The notes under the pieces were generated by a model. The model saw only the letters and a program-made list of their open reading frames with translations. It did no database searches and was not told the origin of the DNA. Below are positions 1 through 5,107 of a DNA stretch of 5,107 bases, piece by piece; positions within the stretch are counted from its first letter, which is position 1, and each line of letters begins with the position of its first letter. Origin of the DNA: an uncultured Mollicutes bacterium (lineage in GTDB: Bacteria; Bacillota_I; Bacilli_A; MAG-NZ). The DNA lies in NCBI GenBank assembly GCA_913064935.1, contig CAJYBF010000099.1:1-5107 (forward strand). Reading direction: 5' to 3'. The position numbers and the translations under genes were made by a program.

Positions 1-14
1 TCAATTCGTACCAT
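1..14 (-). CDS. Start of next operon gene, probably rnfG (5' fragment only)
   Basis: On the minus strand an ATG at 14-12 overlaps the TGA stop of rnfD (16-14) as TGATG, and the frame stays open to the window edge (reads Met-Val-Arg-Ile). Rnf operons usually run rnfC-D-G-E-A-B, so rnfG, encoding the subunit with covalent FMN, is the expected next gene. Only four codons are visible, so the identity rests on gene order and start/stop overlap, not on protein sequence. If TGA were read as Trp, RnfD would continue here instead, but nothing else in the window suggests that code. Confidence 0.35.
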
Positions 15-1072
15 CACATCACCACCGCCATATTTGAAGTTAACTTAATAACTATGCTACCTGCAACAATAGCGTTTAATGCGAACCCAGCTGCAACTAT
101 CACAACTGCTGCGAACACTAGGGCTTTTGCTAAAGAAACTATATTACTTTGTTTAACAGTTCTGTTTAAGAATGGAGTAATTAGATTTCCTATTAATACA
201 GCAAATAAAACTCCTTCTACATTAGAACCAATAGTTCTAATCATAACTGTTAATAAACCAACTATAACTGCGAAAACTATTTTAGTGTCTCTACTTGTTG
301 GAGAAGTAACATTTTCAGTAACTAAGAATAAAGCACCGAAGATTACTAATCCAGTAAGAACTTGCTCTTGAGCAAATACTAATCCACCCATAACAGCAGA
401 AATTCCAAATACAGTAGCTAAGAAAGTTAAACTAATACGCCAATCAATTGCTCTTACTAATGATAATAAGACAATTAGGATTAATAACAATCCCATACTA
501 GCTGTACCAACAGCCATACCATAACCACCACTTGTACCTAAGAAGTCCATAGCATTAAATCCAACAATATTTAATTCTGCAGTAGCAGTCTTAAGTGCTT
601 GAATTGGATATACTAATCCTTCTGGAGTAGCAAGTTGTGACTTAAACGATAGATAAGCAAACAGTACACCAACGATTGCTGGATTAAAGATACTGTACCC
701 ATAACCACCATAAACTAATTTACCAATCCATACACCAATTGTAGTTGCAACGATAGTTACAAATATAGGAGTATGTAATGGTAACAACAATACTGTAATC
801 AAGGGAATCATTAATAGATTTTCTGTACAGTATAGATTTTTGAAACTTGTAAAATTTTTAGATGTGATAGCGAACACAAGTTCAATCAAAAGCGATGTTA
901 CAATTGCTACGATTGCACTAATTAATACGCCAACACCATCGAAACCAGCTTTATTATAAATAAAGAAACTAGCTATCAATACTACTAATAATGCTAATTG
1001 AGTTGATTGAGTTATGTGTTTGTATTTCGTTGTCCCTAGTTTGAAAGGCGACTTAACTTTTATAAAATTCAT
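14..1072 (-). CDS. rnfD: RnfD: membrane subunit of Rnf ion-translocating oxidoreductase
   Basis: This is an integral membrane subunit (NqrB/RnfD family) of the Rnf complex, which couples electron transfer from ferredoxin to Na+ or H+ translocation across the cytoplasmic membrane. The 352-residue product is strongly hydrophobic with many membrane segments. Family signatures are GGYGYSIFNPAIVG (122-135), TENVTSP (252-258) and RTIGSNVEGVLFAVLIGN followed by TPF (279-301). The covalent-FMN motif, normally close to S/T-G-A-T, is degenerate: Lys161-Thr162-Ala163-Thr164, with Thr164 the best candidate attachment residue. After the usual end of the family there is an extra hydrophobic stretch at about 313-343. 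The ATG at 1072-1070 lies 9 bp after the rnfC stop, and the junction TAGGGGGCC supplies a purine-rich ribosome site fused to that stop. The gene ends in TGA, overlapping the next ATG, so translational coupling is likely. The family call is firm. Flavin occupancy is uncertain. Confidence 0.93.
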   Translation of the reverse strand: MNFIKVKSPFKLGTTKYKHITQSTQLALLVVLIASFFIYNKAGFDGVGVLISAIVAIVTSLLIELVFAITSKNFTSFKNLYCTENLLMIPLITVLLLPLHTPIFVTIVATTIGVWIGKLVYGGYGYSIFNPAIVGVLFAYLSFKSQLATPEGLVYPIQALKTATAELNIVGFNAMDFLGTSGGYGMAVGTASMGLLLILIVLLSLVRAIDWRISLTFLATVFGISAVMGGLVFAQEQVLTGLVIFGALFLVTENVTSPTSRDTKIVFAVIVGLLTVMIRTIGSNVEGVLFAVLIGNLITPFLNRTVKQSNIVSLAKALVFAAVVIVAAGFALNAIVAGSIVIKLTSNMAVVM

Positions 1073-1081
1073 ACAGGCCCC

Positions 1082-2293
1082 CTACGTGATACGACGCTTA
1101 GCGCGTCGAATCCATTCTAAAACGTTGATTTCTGATGGACATACATAAGAACACACACCGCACTCAATACATTTACTAACATCTAAATCAAAGATTCGTT
1201 CTTCTAACATTCTCAACTCAGCATCCATAATATTTTGTGGTAAAATCCCAACAGGGCAAACATCATTACAACGACCACATTTAATACAAACATGCGGCTC
1301 ATCTTTTTTAGGAATATCTACTCCTACGAAATTAACAAACTCGGTACAAGAAAAATCATCTGATTGCATAGTTCTACCGCATAGTATGCTACCTATATAA
1401 ATAGAAGCATCTTCAACGCCCTCAGCATATCCAAGAGTCTCAATCATTTCCTTAACGCTTGTCCCAACTCTTACCGTGAAATAAGCATTTCCTTTTAATG
1501 CTGTTCCTGAAACTAATACATCCGTCTCAACAACAGGCATACCTTTAACAACTGCATTATAAACAGCTCTAGCTGTATCAGTTGATACAAACATAACTCT
1601 GTCATCTAATAAGTCTTTAGATAGTTCCTTACCAACAATTTTTCTAATCGCATTATATTTCCATACCCCTACATTGTTAGGATTTACTCTAACAATGTTA
1701 AACCCTTCATTTATGAACACGCTAGCGTCTTCATTACTTCGCACCAAAATAGTCACAGGGGCAAACGCTGCTTTTGACAACAACTTTATACCTTCTAGTA
1801 TTTCATTTTGGTAGTGATGTACTAACTCCGGATTAACATGGATGAAAGGTTCATTTTGGTACACCGCATTGACAAATACATGATCAACAGTCTTAGAGAA
1901 ATCAAATCTAGTGTAAAGACCTCTTTGTGCTAGACCTTTAATTCCTAACTCATTGATTTTCTTTTGAATGTTACTTGCTGTTAATTCACCTTCAACTGGT
2001 TTTATGTTTACATGGATAATATCTTTCTTGTAATTAGCAATAACTAAATGCTCAACAACGATACCGCTATGGAATTCTAATTCCACAACACCTTCAACTT
2101 TTCCACTTACAGTAGAAAATATATGTGTTTTTGAATCTCCAAATCTTTCTGCAATCTTTTCTCCAACTTTTACTTCTTCACCCTCATCAACAAATAAATC
2201 ATAGTACTTTGAATTTACGCTTGCAAGAGGAATGTAGACTTTGTTTGGAGAAAGGAGATTATGCGATTCTTCGATGTTTGTCGCTTTTGCCAT
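1082..2293 (-). CDS. rnfC: RnfC-like 2x[4Fe-4S] electron-transfer subunit with NqrA-like central domain
   Basis: This is a peripheral cytoplasmic subunit of an Rnf-type complex. Residues about 12-90 form the RnfC/NqrA N-terminal sandwich domain (VYIPL, VDEGEEVKVGEKIA, STVSGKV). The middle corresponds to the NuoF-like flavin/NADH domain, but GGAGFP is replaced by Gln-Arg-Gly-Leu-Tyr-Thr (123-128) and NGAECEP by NAVYQNEP (142-149). Both stretches resemble NqrA, which does not oxidise NADH. An SLBB-like segment follows (about 259-300), then IGSILCGRTM (300-309) where RnfC usually has GGPMMG. Two 4Fe-4S motifs end the protein: C336/C339/C342/C346 and C375/C378/C381/C385. C305 and C316 are additional cysteines of unknown role. 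At 403 aa it is slightly shorter than typical clostridial RnfC. The SD AAAGGAG (2309-2303) touches the hydA stop, 9 nt before the ATG. The family call is firm. Loss of NADH binding is inferred from the missing motifs, so electrons may come from or go to the upstream hydrogenase. Confidence 0.88.
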   Translation of the reverse strand: MAKATNIEESHNLLSPNKVYIPLASVNSKYYDLFVDEGEEVKVGEKIAERFGDSKTHIFSTVSGKVEGVVELEFHSGIVVEHLVIANYKKDIIHVNIKPVEGELTASNIQKKINELGIKGLAQRGLYTRFDFSKTVDHVFVNAVYQNEPFIHVNPELVHHYQNEILEGIKLLSKAAFAPVTILVRSNEDASVFINEGFNIVRVNPNNVGVWKYNAIRKIVGKELSKDLLDDRVMFVSTDTARAVYNAVVKGMPVVETDVLVSGTALKGNAYFTVRVGTSVKEMIETLGYAEGVEDASIYIGSILCGRTMQSDDFSCTEFVNFVGVDIPKKDEPHVCIKCGRCNDVCPVGILPQNIMDAELRMLEERIFDLDVSKCIECGVCSYVCPSEINVLEWIRRAKRRIT

Positions 2294-2299
2294 ACAAAT

Positions 2300-4075
2300 C
2301 TACTCCTTTCTAAATTTCTTTTGTGAATAATTCGTATGTAAGTATTTGTGAGCTATGTGACTACCTGCAGATTCGAACCAATTTTCATAAGTCCATTGTA
2401 CAGATTCACTTAAATGAGATCTTCTATATTCAGTGTCTTTTGCATCAGAACCGTAAAGTGCACTTGCTCTTAATGCTGCTACTTCGAATTTGTCCATAAC
2501 GTCATCTTTAACGATTGGTTGTCCACCACCGTTAACACACCCACCAGGGCATCCCATAAACTCTATAAAGTGGTATTGTTTTTTACCTTCATCAAGGATT
2601 TCAAACATTCTCTTGATTCCTTTACCACCATGAACGATAGCTACGTTTACATCTAAACCTGTTTTAGGTAATGTCAGTGTAGCTTCTTTGATTTGATCTT
2701 CAGATCCAACACCACGCATCATTGTTAAATCAAGACTACCTAGTGGTTCACCTTCTAATACTTCATACACAGTACGAACTGCTGCTTCCATTACTCCACC
2801 AGAAGCTCCAAAGATAGTTGCTGCACCAGTATATTGCGCAAACTTGTTCTCTGGTTTATAGTCAGGTAAGTTAACAAAGTCAATATTATTTTTCTTAATT
2901 AATCTACCTAATTCTCTTGTTGTCAATACCGCATCAACATCTCTAATCCCATCTTGTTCCATTTCAGGACGAGAAATCTCATACTTCTTAGCAGTACAAG
3001 GCATAATTGAAACCATGTATACATCCTTAGGATCAATTTCCTTAATCTTAGGAGCGTAGAAGTTTTTAAGAACTGCACCTTGCATCATATGAGGCGATTT
3101 AGCAGTTGATAAATGCGCTAAGTATTCAGGACGATACTGCTCGATGTAACGAACCCAACCTGGTGAACATGATGTGAACAATGGTAATACTCCACCATTT
3201 TGAACTCTACCGATAAACTCAGTACCCTCTTCCATAATAGTTAAATCTGCAGCATAGTTAGTATCAGTAACTTCATCAAACCCTAATAATCTAAGAGCTT
3301 CATACATTTTACCTTCAACTTCTTTTACTGGAGTTCCAACTGGATAACCAAATGGTTCTCCAACCGCAGAACGAACTGCAGGTGCCATTTGAACCATAAC
3401 AAATTTCTTAGGATCTCTAATTGCTTCTTCAACTCTTTCAATATGATCAACTTCAGCTAAAGTTCCCGTAGGACATACTTTAGTACATTGACCACAGAAA
3501 ATACATCCAGCTTCATCGAAAGGTAATCCAGGTGTTGGAGATACGATTGGATTATTTCCATCTTCATCTCTAAACTTGAATACTTTTGCTGTAGCTACAT
3601 TGTTACAAACCGAAACACAACGTTTACATAAAACACATTTTGTTTGATCTTGATAAATACCAGTACCCTCTACTACGAAGTCATGTCTACCTTCAGCAGG
3701 GTCGAATTGAAAGCTATCAACACTATAATCTTTCAATAAATTATAGAATTCGCAACTTCCATCTCCTCTTGGGCATACCCAACAGTTAAATCTATGTTTC
3801 TTTGCTAGCAACGCAAGCGTCGCTTGTCTTGATTCTAATACTCTTGGACTATCTGTGTGAACAACCATTTTCTTTTTAATTACTGTATCACAAGCAGCCA
3901 CTAAATCTTTTTCGCCCTCGACTTCAACTACACACACTCGGCAAAATCCGATTTCATTCATTTCCTTTAAAAAACATAACGTAGGTATCTCTACCCCATT
4001 TTCTCTCGCAACCTGAAGAATTGTTTGTCCATTTTGCGCTTTGATTGATTTTCCATTTAAAATTAACTTAGCCAT
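2300..4075 (-). CDS. hydA: [FeFe]-hydrogenase catalytic subunit, M3 type
   Basis: It catalyses reversible 2H+ + 2e- to H2 in the cytoplasm. Domain order: N-terminal plant-type 2Fe-2S domain (C34, C45, C48, C62); His-Cys3 4Fe-4S site (H94, C98, C101, C108); two ferredoxin-type 4Fe-4S motifs (C147/150/153/157 and C191/194/197/201); then the H-cluster domain with L1 TSCSPGW (301-307), L2 MPCTAKKYE (358-366) and L3 FMGCPGGCVNGGGQP (506-520). The small-subunit-like C-terminus is fused on, with the usual AH-x-LHT-x-Y ending (575-583). The length of 591 fits the M3 class. Oddities: L1 has Ser304 where most family members have a second Cys, and the His-Cys3 motif has six residues before its last Cys rather than five. 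All 19 cysteines fall in cluster motifs. No NuoE/HydC-like partner is seen. It begins 12 bp after the preceding stop, whose TAG is fused to a GGGGGAAG ribosome site. Genes next to it suggest electron exchange with an Rnf membrane module rather than with a NAD(H)-binding HydB. Confidence 0.96.
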   Translation of the reverse strand: MAKLILNGKSIKAQNGQTILQVARENGVEIPTLCFLKEMNEIGFCRVCVVEVEGEKDLVAACDTVIKKKMVVHTDSPRVLESRQATLALLAKKHRFNCWVCPRGDGSCEFYNLLKDYSVDSFQFDPAEGRHDFVVEGTGIYQDQTKCVLCKRCVSVCNNVATAKVFKFRDEDGNNPIVSPTPGLPFDEAGCIFCGQCTKVCPTGTLAEVDHIERVEEAIRDPKKFVMVQMAPAVRSAVGEPFGYPVGTPVKEVEGKMYEALRLLGFDEVTDTNYAADLTIMEEGTEFIGRVQNGGVLPLFTSCSPGWVRYIEQYRPEYLAHLSTAKSPHMMQGAVLKNFYAPKIKEIDPKDVYMVSIMPCTAKKYEISRPEMEQDGIRDVDAVLTTRELGRLIKKNNIDFVNLPDYKPENKFAQYTGAATIFGASGGVMEAAVRTVYEVLEGEPLGSLDLTMMRGVGSEDQIKEATLTLPKTGLDVNVAIVHGGKGIKRMFEILDEGKKQYHFIEFMGCPGGCVNGGGQPIVKDDVMDKFEVAALRASALYGSDAKDTEYRRSHLSESVQWTYENWFESAGSHIAHKYLHTNYSQKKFRKE

Positions 4076-4087
4076 ACTAGCTTCCCC

Positions 4088-4438
4088 CTATCTAACTTTT
4101 TTATAGAAATCATTAAAATTATTACGTAATACTACTTCCATCGTCTTACCGAAATCAATTCCCACACTACATTTTGAACTTCTTAAGTTCTGAACGTAAC
4201 TTTCTAATGTAAGTAACTGGCCTTTATCTACAGACCCGTCTTCAAACTTAGTAAGTAATTTCTCAATTTGTGGAACTCCATCACGACACGGAATACACTT
4301 TCCGCAAATATCTTTTTGTGTCTCTTTTACATACTCAAGTAAATTGGCAAAAATATCAGCGCTACCCAAAGATGTCATATCATCTTTTATCCAATTCTCA
4401 TATAACTCTTGGATTCTTAGTACAATTTCTTTTGACAT
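4088..4438 (-). CDS. Stand-alone NuoF C-terminal 4Fe-4S domain protein (hydrogenase accessory electron carrier)
   Basis: The 116-residue product matches only the last domain of NuoF/HydB (the NADH_4Fe-4S region). It carries CGKCIPCRDG (45-54; ligands C45, C48, C51) and a fourth cysteine C90 after 38 residues, close to the spacing in NuoF. The flavin- and NADH-binding domains that occupy most of NuoF are absent, and the ORF begins cleanly: ATG at 4438-4436, SD AAAGGAG at 4452-4446, 7 nt spacing. It is therefore a genuine short gene and not a truncated fragment. In trimeric hydrogenases this domain passes electrons between the flavin subunit and HydA. Here it probably binds one 4Fe-4S cluster and acts as a small electron-transfer subunit docking HydA to another redox partner, possibly the RnfC-like protein encoded two genes downstream. 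It is the first gene of the operon. The domain assignment is strong; the partner is inference. Confidence 0.87.
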   Translation of the reverse strand: MSKEIVLRIQELYENWIKDDMTSLGSADIFANLLEYVKETQKDICGKCIPCRDGVPQIEKLLTKFEDGSVDKGQLLTLESYVQNLRSSKCSVGIDFGKTMEVVLRNNFNDFYKKVR

Positions 4439-4445
4439 ATACTCT

Positions 4446-4452
4446 CTCCTTT
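4446..4452 (-). promoter_or_regulatory. Shine-Dalgarno site of the first operon gene
   Basis: AAAGGAG on the minus strand lies 7 nt before the ATG at 4438. It is a near-perfect match to the anti-SD and fixes the start of the NuoF-like gene. Confidence 0.85.
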
Positions 4453-4473
4453 CGCTAAACTGTCTTCCACCTA

Positions 4474-4502
4474 ATTATATTATATCCTTAAAGGACTGTA
4501 AA
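4474..4502 (-). promoter_or_regulatory. Sigma-A-type promoter of the hydrogenase-Rnf operon
   Basis: On the minus strand, -35 TTTACA (4502-4497) and -10 TATAAT (4479-4474) are separated by exactly 17 bp. The -10 matches the consensus fully and the -35 matches 5 of 6. Transcription would start near 4467, giving a leader of about 29 nt that holds the SD. A second overlapping TATAAT lies at 4484-4479, but its spacing from this -35 (12 bp) is too short. No terminator is seen between the genes downstream, so one transcript could cover them all. Confidence 0.72.
4485..4495. promoter_or_regulatory. Dyad TCCTTAAAGGA inside the promoter spacer
   Basis: This is an 11-bp inverted repeat (5-bp arms, one central base) lying between the -35 and -10 hexamers. 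A protein bound here would block RNA polymerase, so it is a candidate operator. It is short enough to be chance; no known regulator is assigned. Confidence 0.3.
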
Positions 4503-4519
4503 TGACTTATAGTGGTCAT
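4502..4519. promoter_or_regulatory. Inverted repeat ATGAC-N8-GTCAT abutting the -35
   Basis: Two 5-bp arms (4502-4506 and 4515-4519) form an 18-bp dyad that touches the upstream edge of the -35. The size and position suit a dimeric activator or repressor. It is AT-rich DNA with short arms, so the call is weak. Confidence 0.3.
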
Positions 4520-4646
4520 ATTCTATCCTCAAAATAACATATATACTCAATCAAAGAAAATTGGCATTATTAAGCCATATATAATCTGTGTAAGCGCATA
4601 CTATTTGTAGTTTTTTATTGTATTATAAAACACTCACGGACCACCA

Positions 4647-4664
4647 AAGTAACATATGTTACTT
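4647..4664. promoter_or_regulatory. 18-bp perfect palindrome, candidate operator
   Basis: AAGTAACATATGTTACTT is identical to its reverse complement over all 18 bases, with no spacer. It lies about 145 bp upstream of the operon promoter and just upstream of a minus-strand TATAAT at 4627-4622, where a -35 would be expected, although no good -35 hexamer is visible. It fits a dimeric transcription factor site. It does not match the Rex consensus (TTGTTAA-N4-TTAACAA), the first regulator one would suspect for a hydrogenase. The regulator is not identified. Confidence 0.5.
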
Positions 4665-4756
4665 GCAATGCATATTCAATAGTTCGTACATCAACTAAAA
4701 CAATCATTCATTGACGTATTTCTAATATTATTGTACCCAAATACTACCAAAGCAAT

Positions 4757-4801
4757 AAAAAAAACTAGACACAAGTATAAATATTATCTCTAGTTTATTT
4801 T
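4757..4801 (-). terminator. Rho-independent terminator-like hairpin after the 65-codon ORF
   Basis: The arms AAACTAGA (4762-4769) and TCTAGTTT (4789-4796) pair perfectly around a 19-nt loop, with four more A-T pairs beyond one mismatch. Read on the minus strand, the second arm runs into eight Ts (4764-4757). It lies about 50 bp after the TGA at 4846, so it should end transcription from the right-hand gene before the hydrogenase promoter. The stem is AT-rich, so strength is uncertain. A T-rich tail on the other side would allow weak bidirectional use. Confidence 0.6.
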
Positions 4802-4845
4802 TAGTTAATATTTTTTATATCAAATAGTAATCTATAAACAGTTAA

Positions 4846-5043
4846 TCAAAGTTTATTACTTATTAGTTTATTAAAGAAATCTTCACTAAGAAATGGTGCT
4901 AATGATTTCAAATTGACTTCACCACCATTGTTAATAGTATAAATCACCATTTTTTCTAAAGTGTCAGTATCAACAAAAGGTGCGAATCTTTCCGGAACTA
5001 GTTCATCCCCTCGTTCAATTGCTTTTTCGCATAGTTTACACAA
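4846..5043 (-). CDS. 65-codon ORF of unknown function, probable 3' remnant of a repeat protein
   Basis: I do not recognise the family. The product is acidic and soluble-looking and contains a 28-residue repeat. APFVDTDTLEKMV (21-33) is matched by APFLSEDFFNKLI (49-61), with a conserved Gly-x-Glu between copies. A CxxC (C2, C5) sits at the N-terminus. The only upstream start is TTG (5043-5041), with a usable AAGAGGA ribosome site; an in-frame TAA lies three codons before it. The same repeat continues upstream through that stop: APFV, a stop, then Glu-Asp-Arg-Leu lines up with APFVDTDTL at exactly 28 codons. The TTG therefore aligns with a repeat leucine and may not be a true start. Either a short gene has been left by decay and re-uses the TTG, or the whole locus is a pseudogene. 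It ends in TGA and is followed by a terminator-like hairpin. Confidence 0.45.
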   Translation of the reverse strand: MCKLCEKAIERGDELVPERFAPFVDTDTLEKMVIYTINNGGEVNLKSLAPFLSEDFFNKLISNKL

Positions 5044-5107
5044 CCTATCCTCTTAAACAAATGGGGCTCAGCGAATTCGATCTATTCTCTCTTCGTTTCC
5101 CACTGCA
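5044..5107 (-). pseudogene. Upstream part of the 28-residue repeat gene, interrupted by two stops (partial)
   Basis: In the same minus-strand frame as the 65-codon ORF, this reads AVGNEERIDRIR, TGA (5070-5068), APFV, TAA (5055-5053), EDR, and then into the ORF. APFV falls exactly 28 codons before the APFV at residue 21 of the ORF, which in turn is 28 before APFL at 49. The TGA aligns with Phe20/Leu48 and the TAA with Asp25/Ser53. This indicates a formerly continuous coding sequence with two nonsense changes, extending beyond the window. Reading TGA as Trp would not rescue the TAA. Sequencing error is possible but would need two independent faults. Confidence 0.5.

Larger units (their letters stand above)
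4439..4756. other. Gene-free regulatory interval upstream of the hydrogenase operon
   Basis: There is no convincing ORF or RNA gene in these ~320 bases; stops are frequent in all frames. It holds the promoter, the 18-bp palindrome and the two small dyads listed separately. It also has weaker partial palindromes: TGGC-N8-GCCA at 4562-4577 and GTAAGCGCATAC at 4590-4601 (one mismatched pair). I saw no T-box or riboswitch structure. Confidence 0.6.

Noticed and set aside
12..16. TGA as tryptophan (mycoplasma code), which would extend RnfD past its stop
   Set aside because: All tryptophans checked in the operon are TGG, the TGATG overlap is a normal start/stop junction, and the Rnf genes suit an organism with the standard code. 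It cannot be fully excluded from this window alone.
54..371. 105-codon plus-strand ORF
   Set aside because: It lies wholly antisense to rnfD, whose protein shows clear family motifs. No SD and no recognisable product; a shadow of the membrane protein's codon pattern.
2125..2313. 62-codon plus-strand ORF opposite the start of the RnfC-like gene
   Set aside because: It is antisense to a well-supported gene and its junction, with low-complexity Leu-rich translation and no homology signal.
4270..4458. 62-codon plus-strand ORF opposite the NuoF-like gene
   Set aside because: It is antisense to conserved Cys motifs and runs into the operon's SD region; no supporting evidence.
4647..4664. Rex (NADH-sensing) operator upstream of the hydrogenase
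   Set aside because: Attractive biologically, but the half-site AAGTAAC does not match the Rex half-site TTGTTAA in sequence or orientation.
4711..4739. Plus-strand promoter with TTGACG as -35
   Set aside because: The hexamer 17 bp downstream is TACCCA, not a credible -10, and there is no plus-strand gene to serve.
4439..4845. CRISPR array, tRNA or riboswitch in the intergenic region
   Set aside because: No direct repeats with regular spacers, no cloverleaf and no conserved riboswitch core could be seen; only short palindromes and a terminator-like hairpin.

Overview
The window is AT-rich, and every convincing gene is on the minus strand. Intergenic DNA is AT-rich with a clear sigma-A-type promoter. 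The genes have Gram-positive-style Shine-Dalgarno sites. All tryptophans I checked are TGG, and TGA appears only as a stop, which points to the standard bacterial code. The content (FeFe hydrogenase plus Rnf subunits) indicates an anaerobic, fermentative low-GC bacterium: a Firmicute, or a free-living mollicute relative that keeps the standard code (Acholeplasma/Haloplasma/Izemoplasma-like). The phylum call is inference, since no rRNA or other marker gene is present.

Layout, in transcription order from right to left. (1) 5107-4846: the end of a gene of unknown function with 28-residue repeats. It appears broken by two in-frame stop codons, leaving a 65-codon ORF that could start at TTG. (2) 4801-4757: an AT-rich hairpin followed by a T-run, the probable terminator for (1). 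(3) 4756-4439: a gene-free regulatory stretch with an 18-bp perfect palindrome (4647-4664) and a good promoter (-35 at 4497-4502, -10 at 4474-4479) flanked or overlapped by smaller dyads. (4) 4438-1: a tightly packed operon. It holds a stand-alone NuoF C-terminal 4Fe-4S domain protein (116 aa), an M3-type [FeFe]-hydrogenase (591 aa), an RnfC-like protein (403 aa), RnfD (352 aa), and the first codons of the next gene, expected to be rnfG, which overlaps the rnfD stop as TGATG.

The most interesting point is how the operon genes fit together. The hydrogenase sits inside what looks like the front of an rnfCDG(EAB) operon. The NAD(H)-binding parts expected of either system are missing from the window. 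The NuoF-like partner keeps only its iron-sulfur domain. The RnfC-like protein has lost the glycine-rich GGAGFP-type loop and the NGAECEP-type motif of the flavin/NADH site, and in that region it looks more like NqrA. A simple reading is a membrane-bound, ion-translocating [FeFe]-hydrogenase in which protons replace NAD+ as electron acceptor of an Rnf-type pump: reduced ferredoxin -> Rnf membrane core -> RnfC-like and NuoF-like Fe-S proteins -> HydA -> H2, or the reverse. The gene order and motif losses are seen in the sequence. The electron path is inference. Such an arrangement may already have been reported in related organisms.
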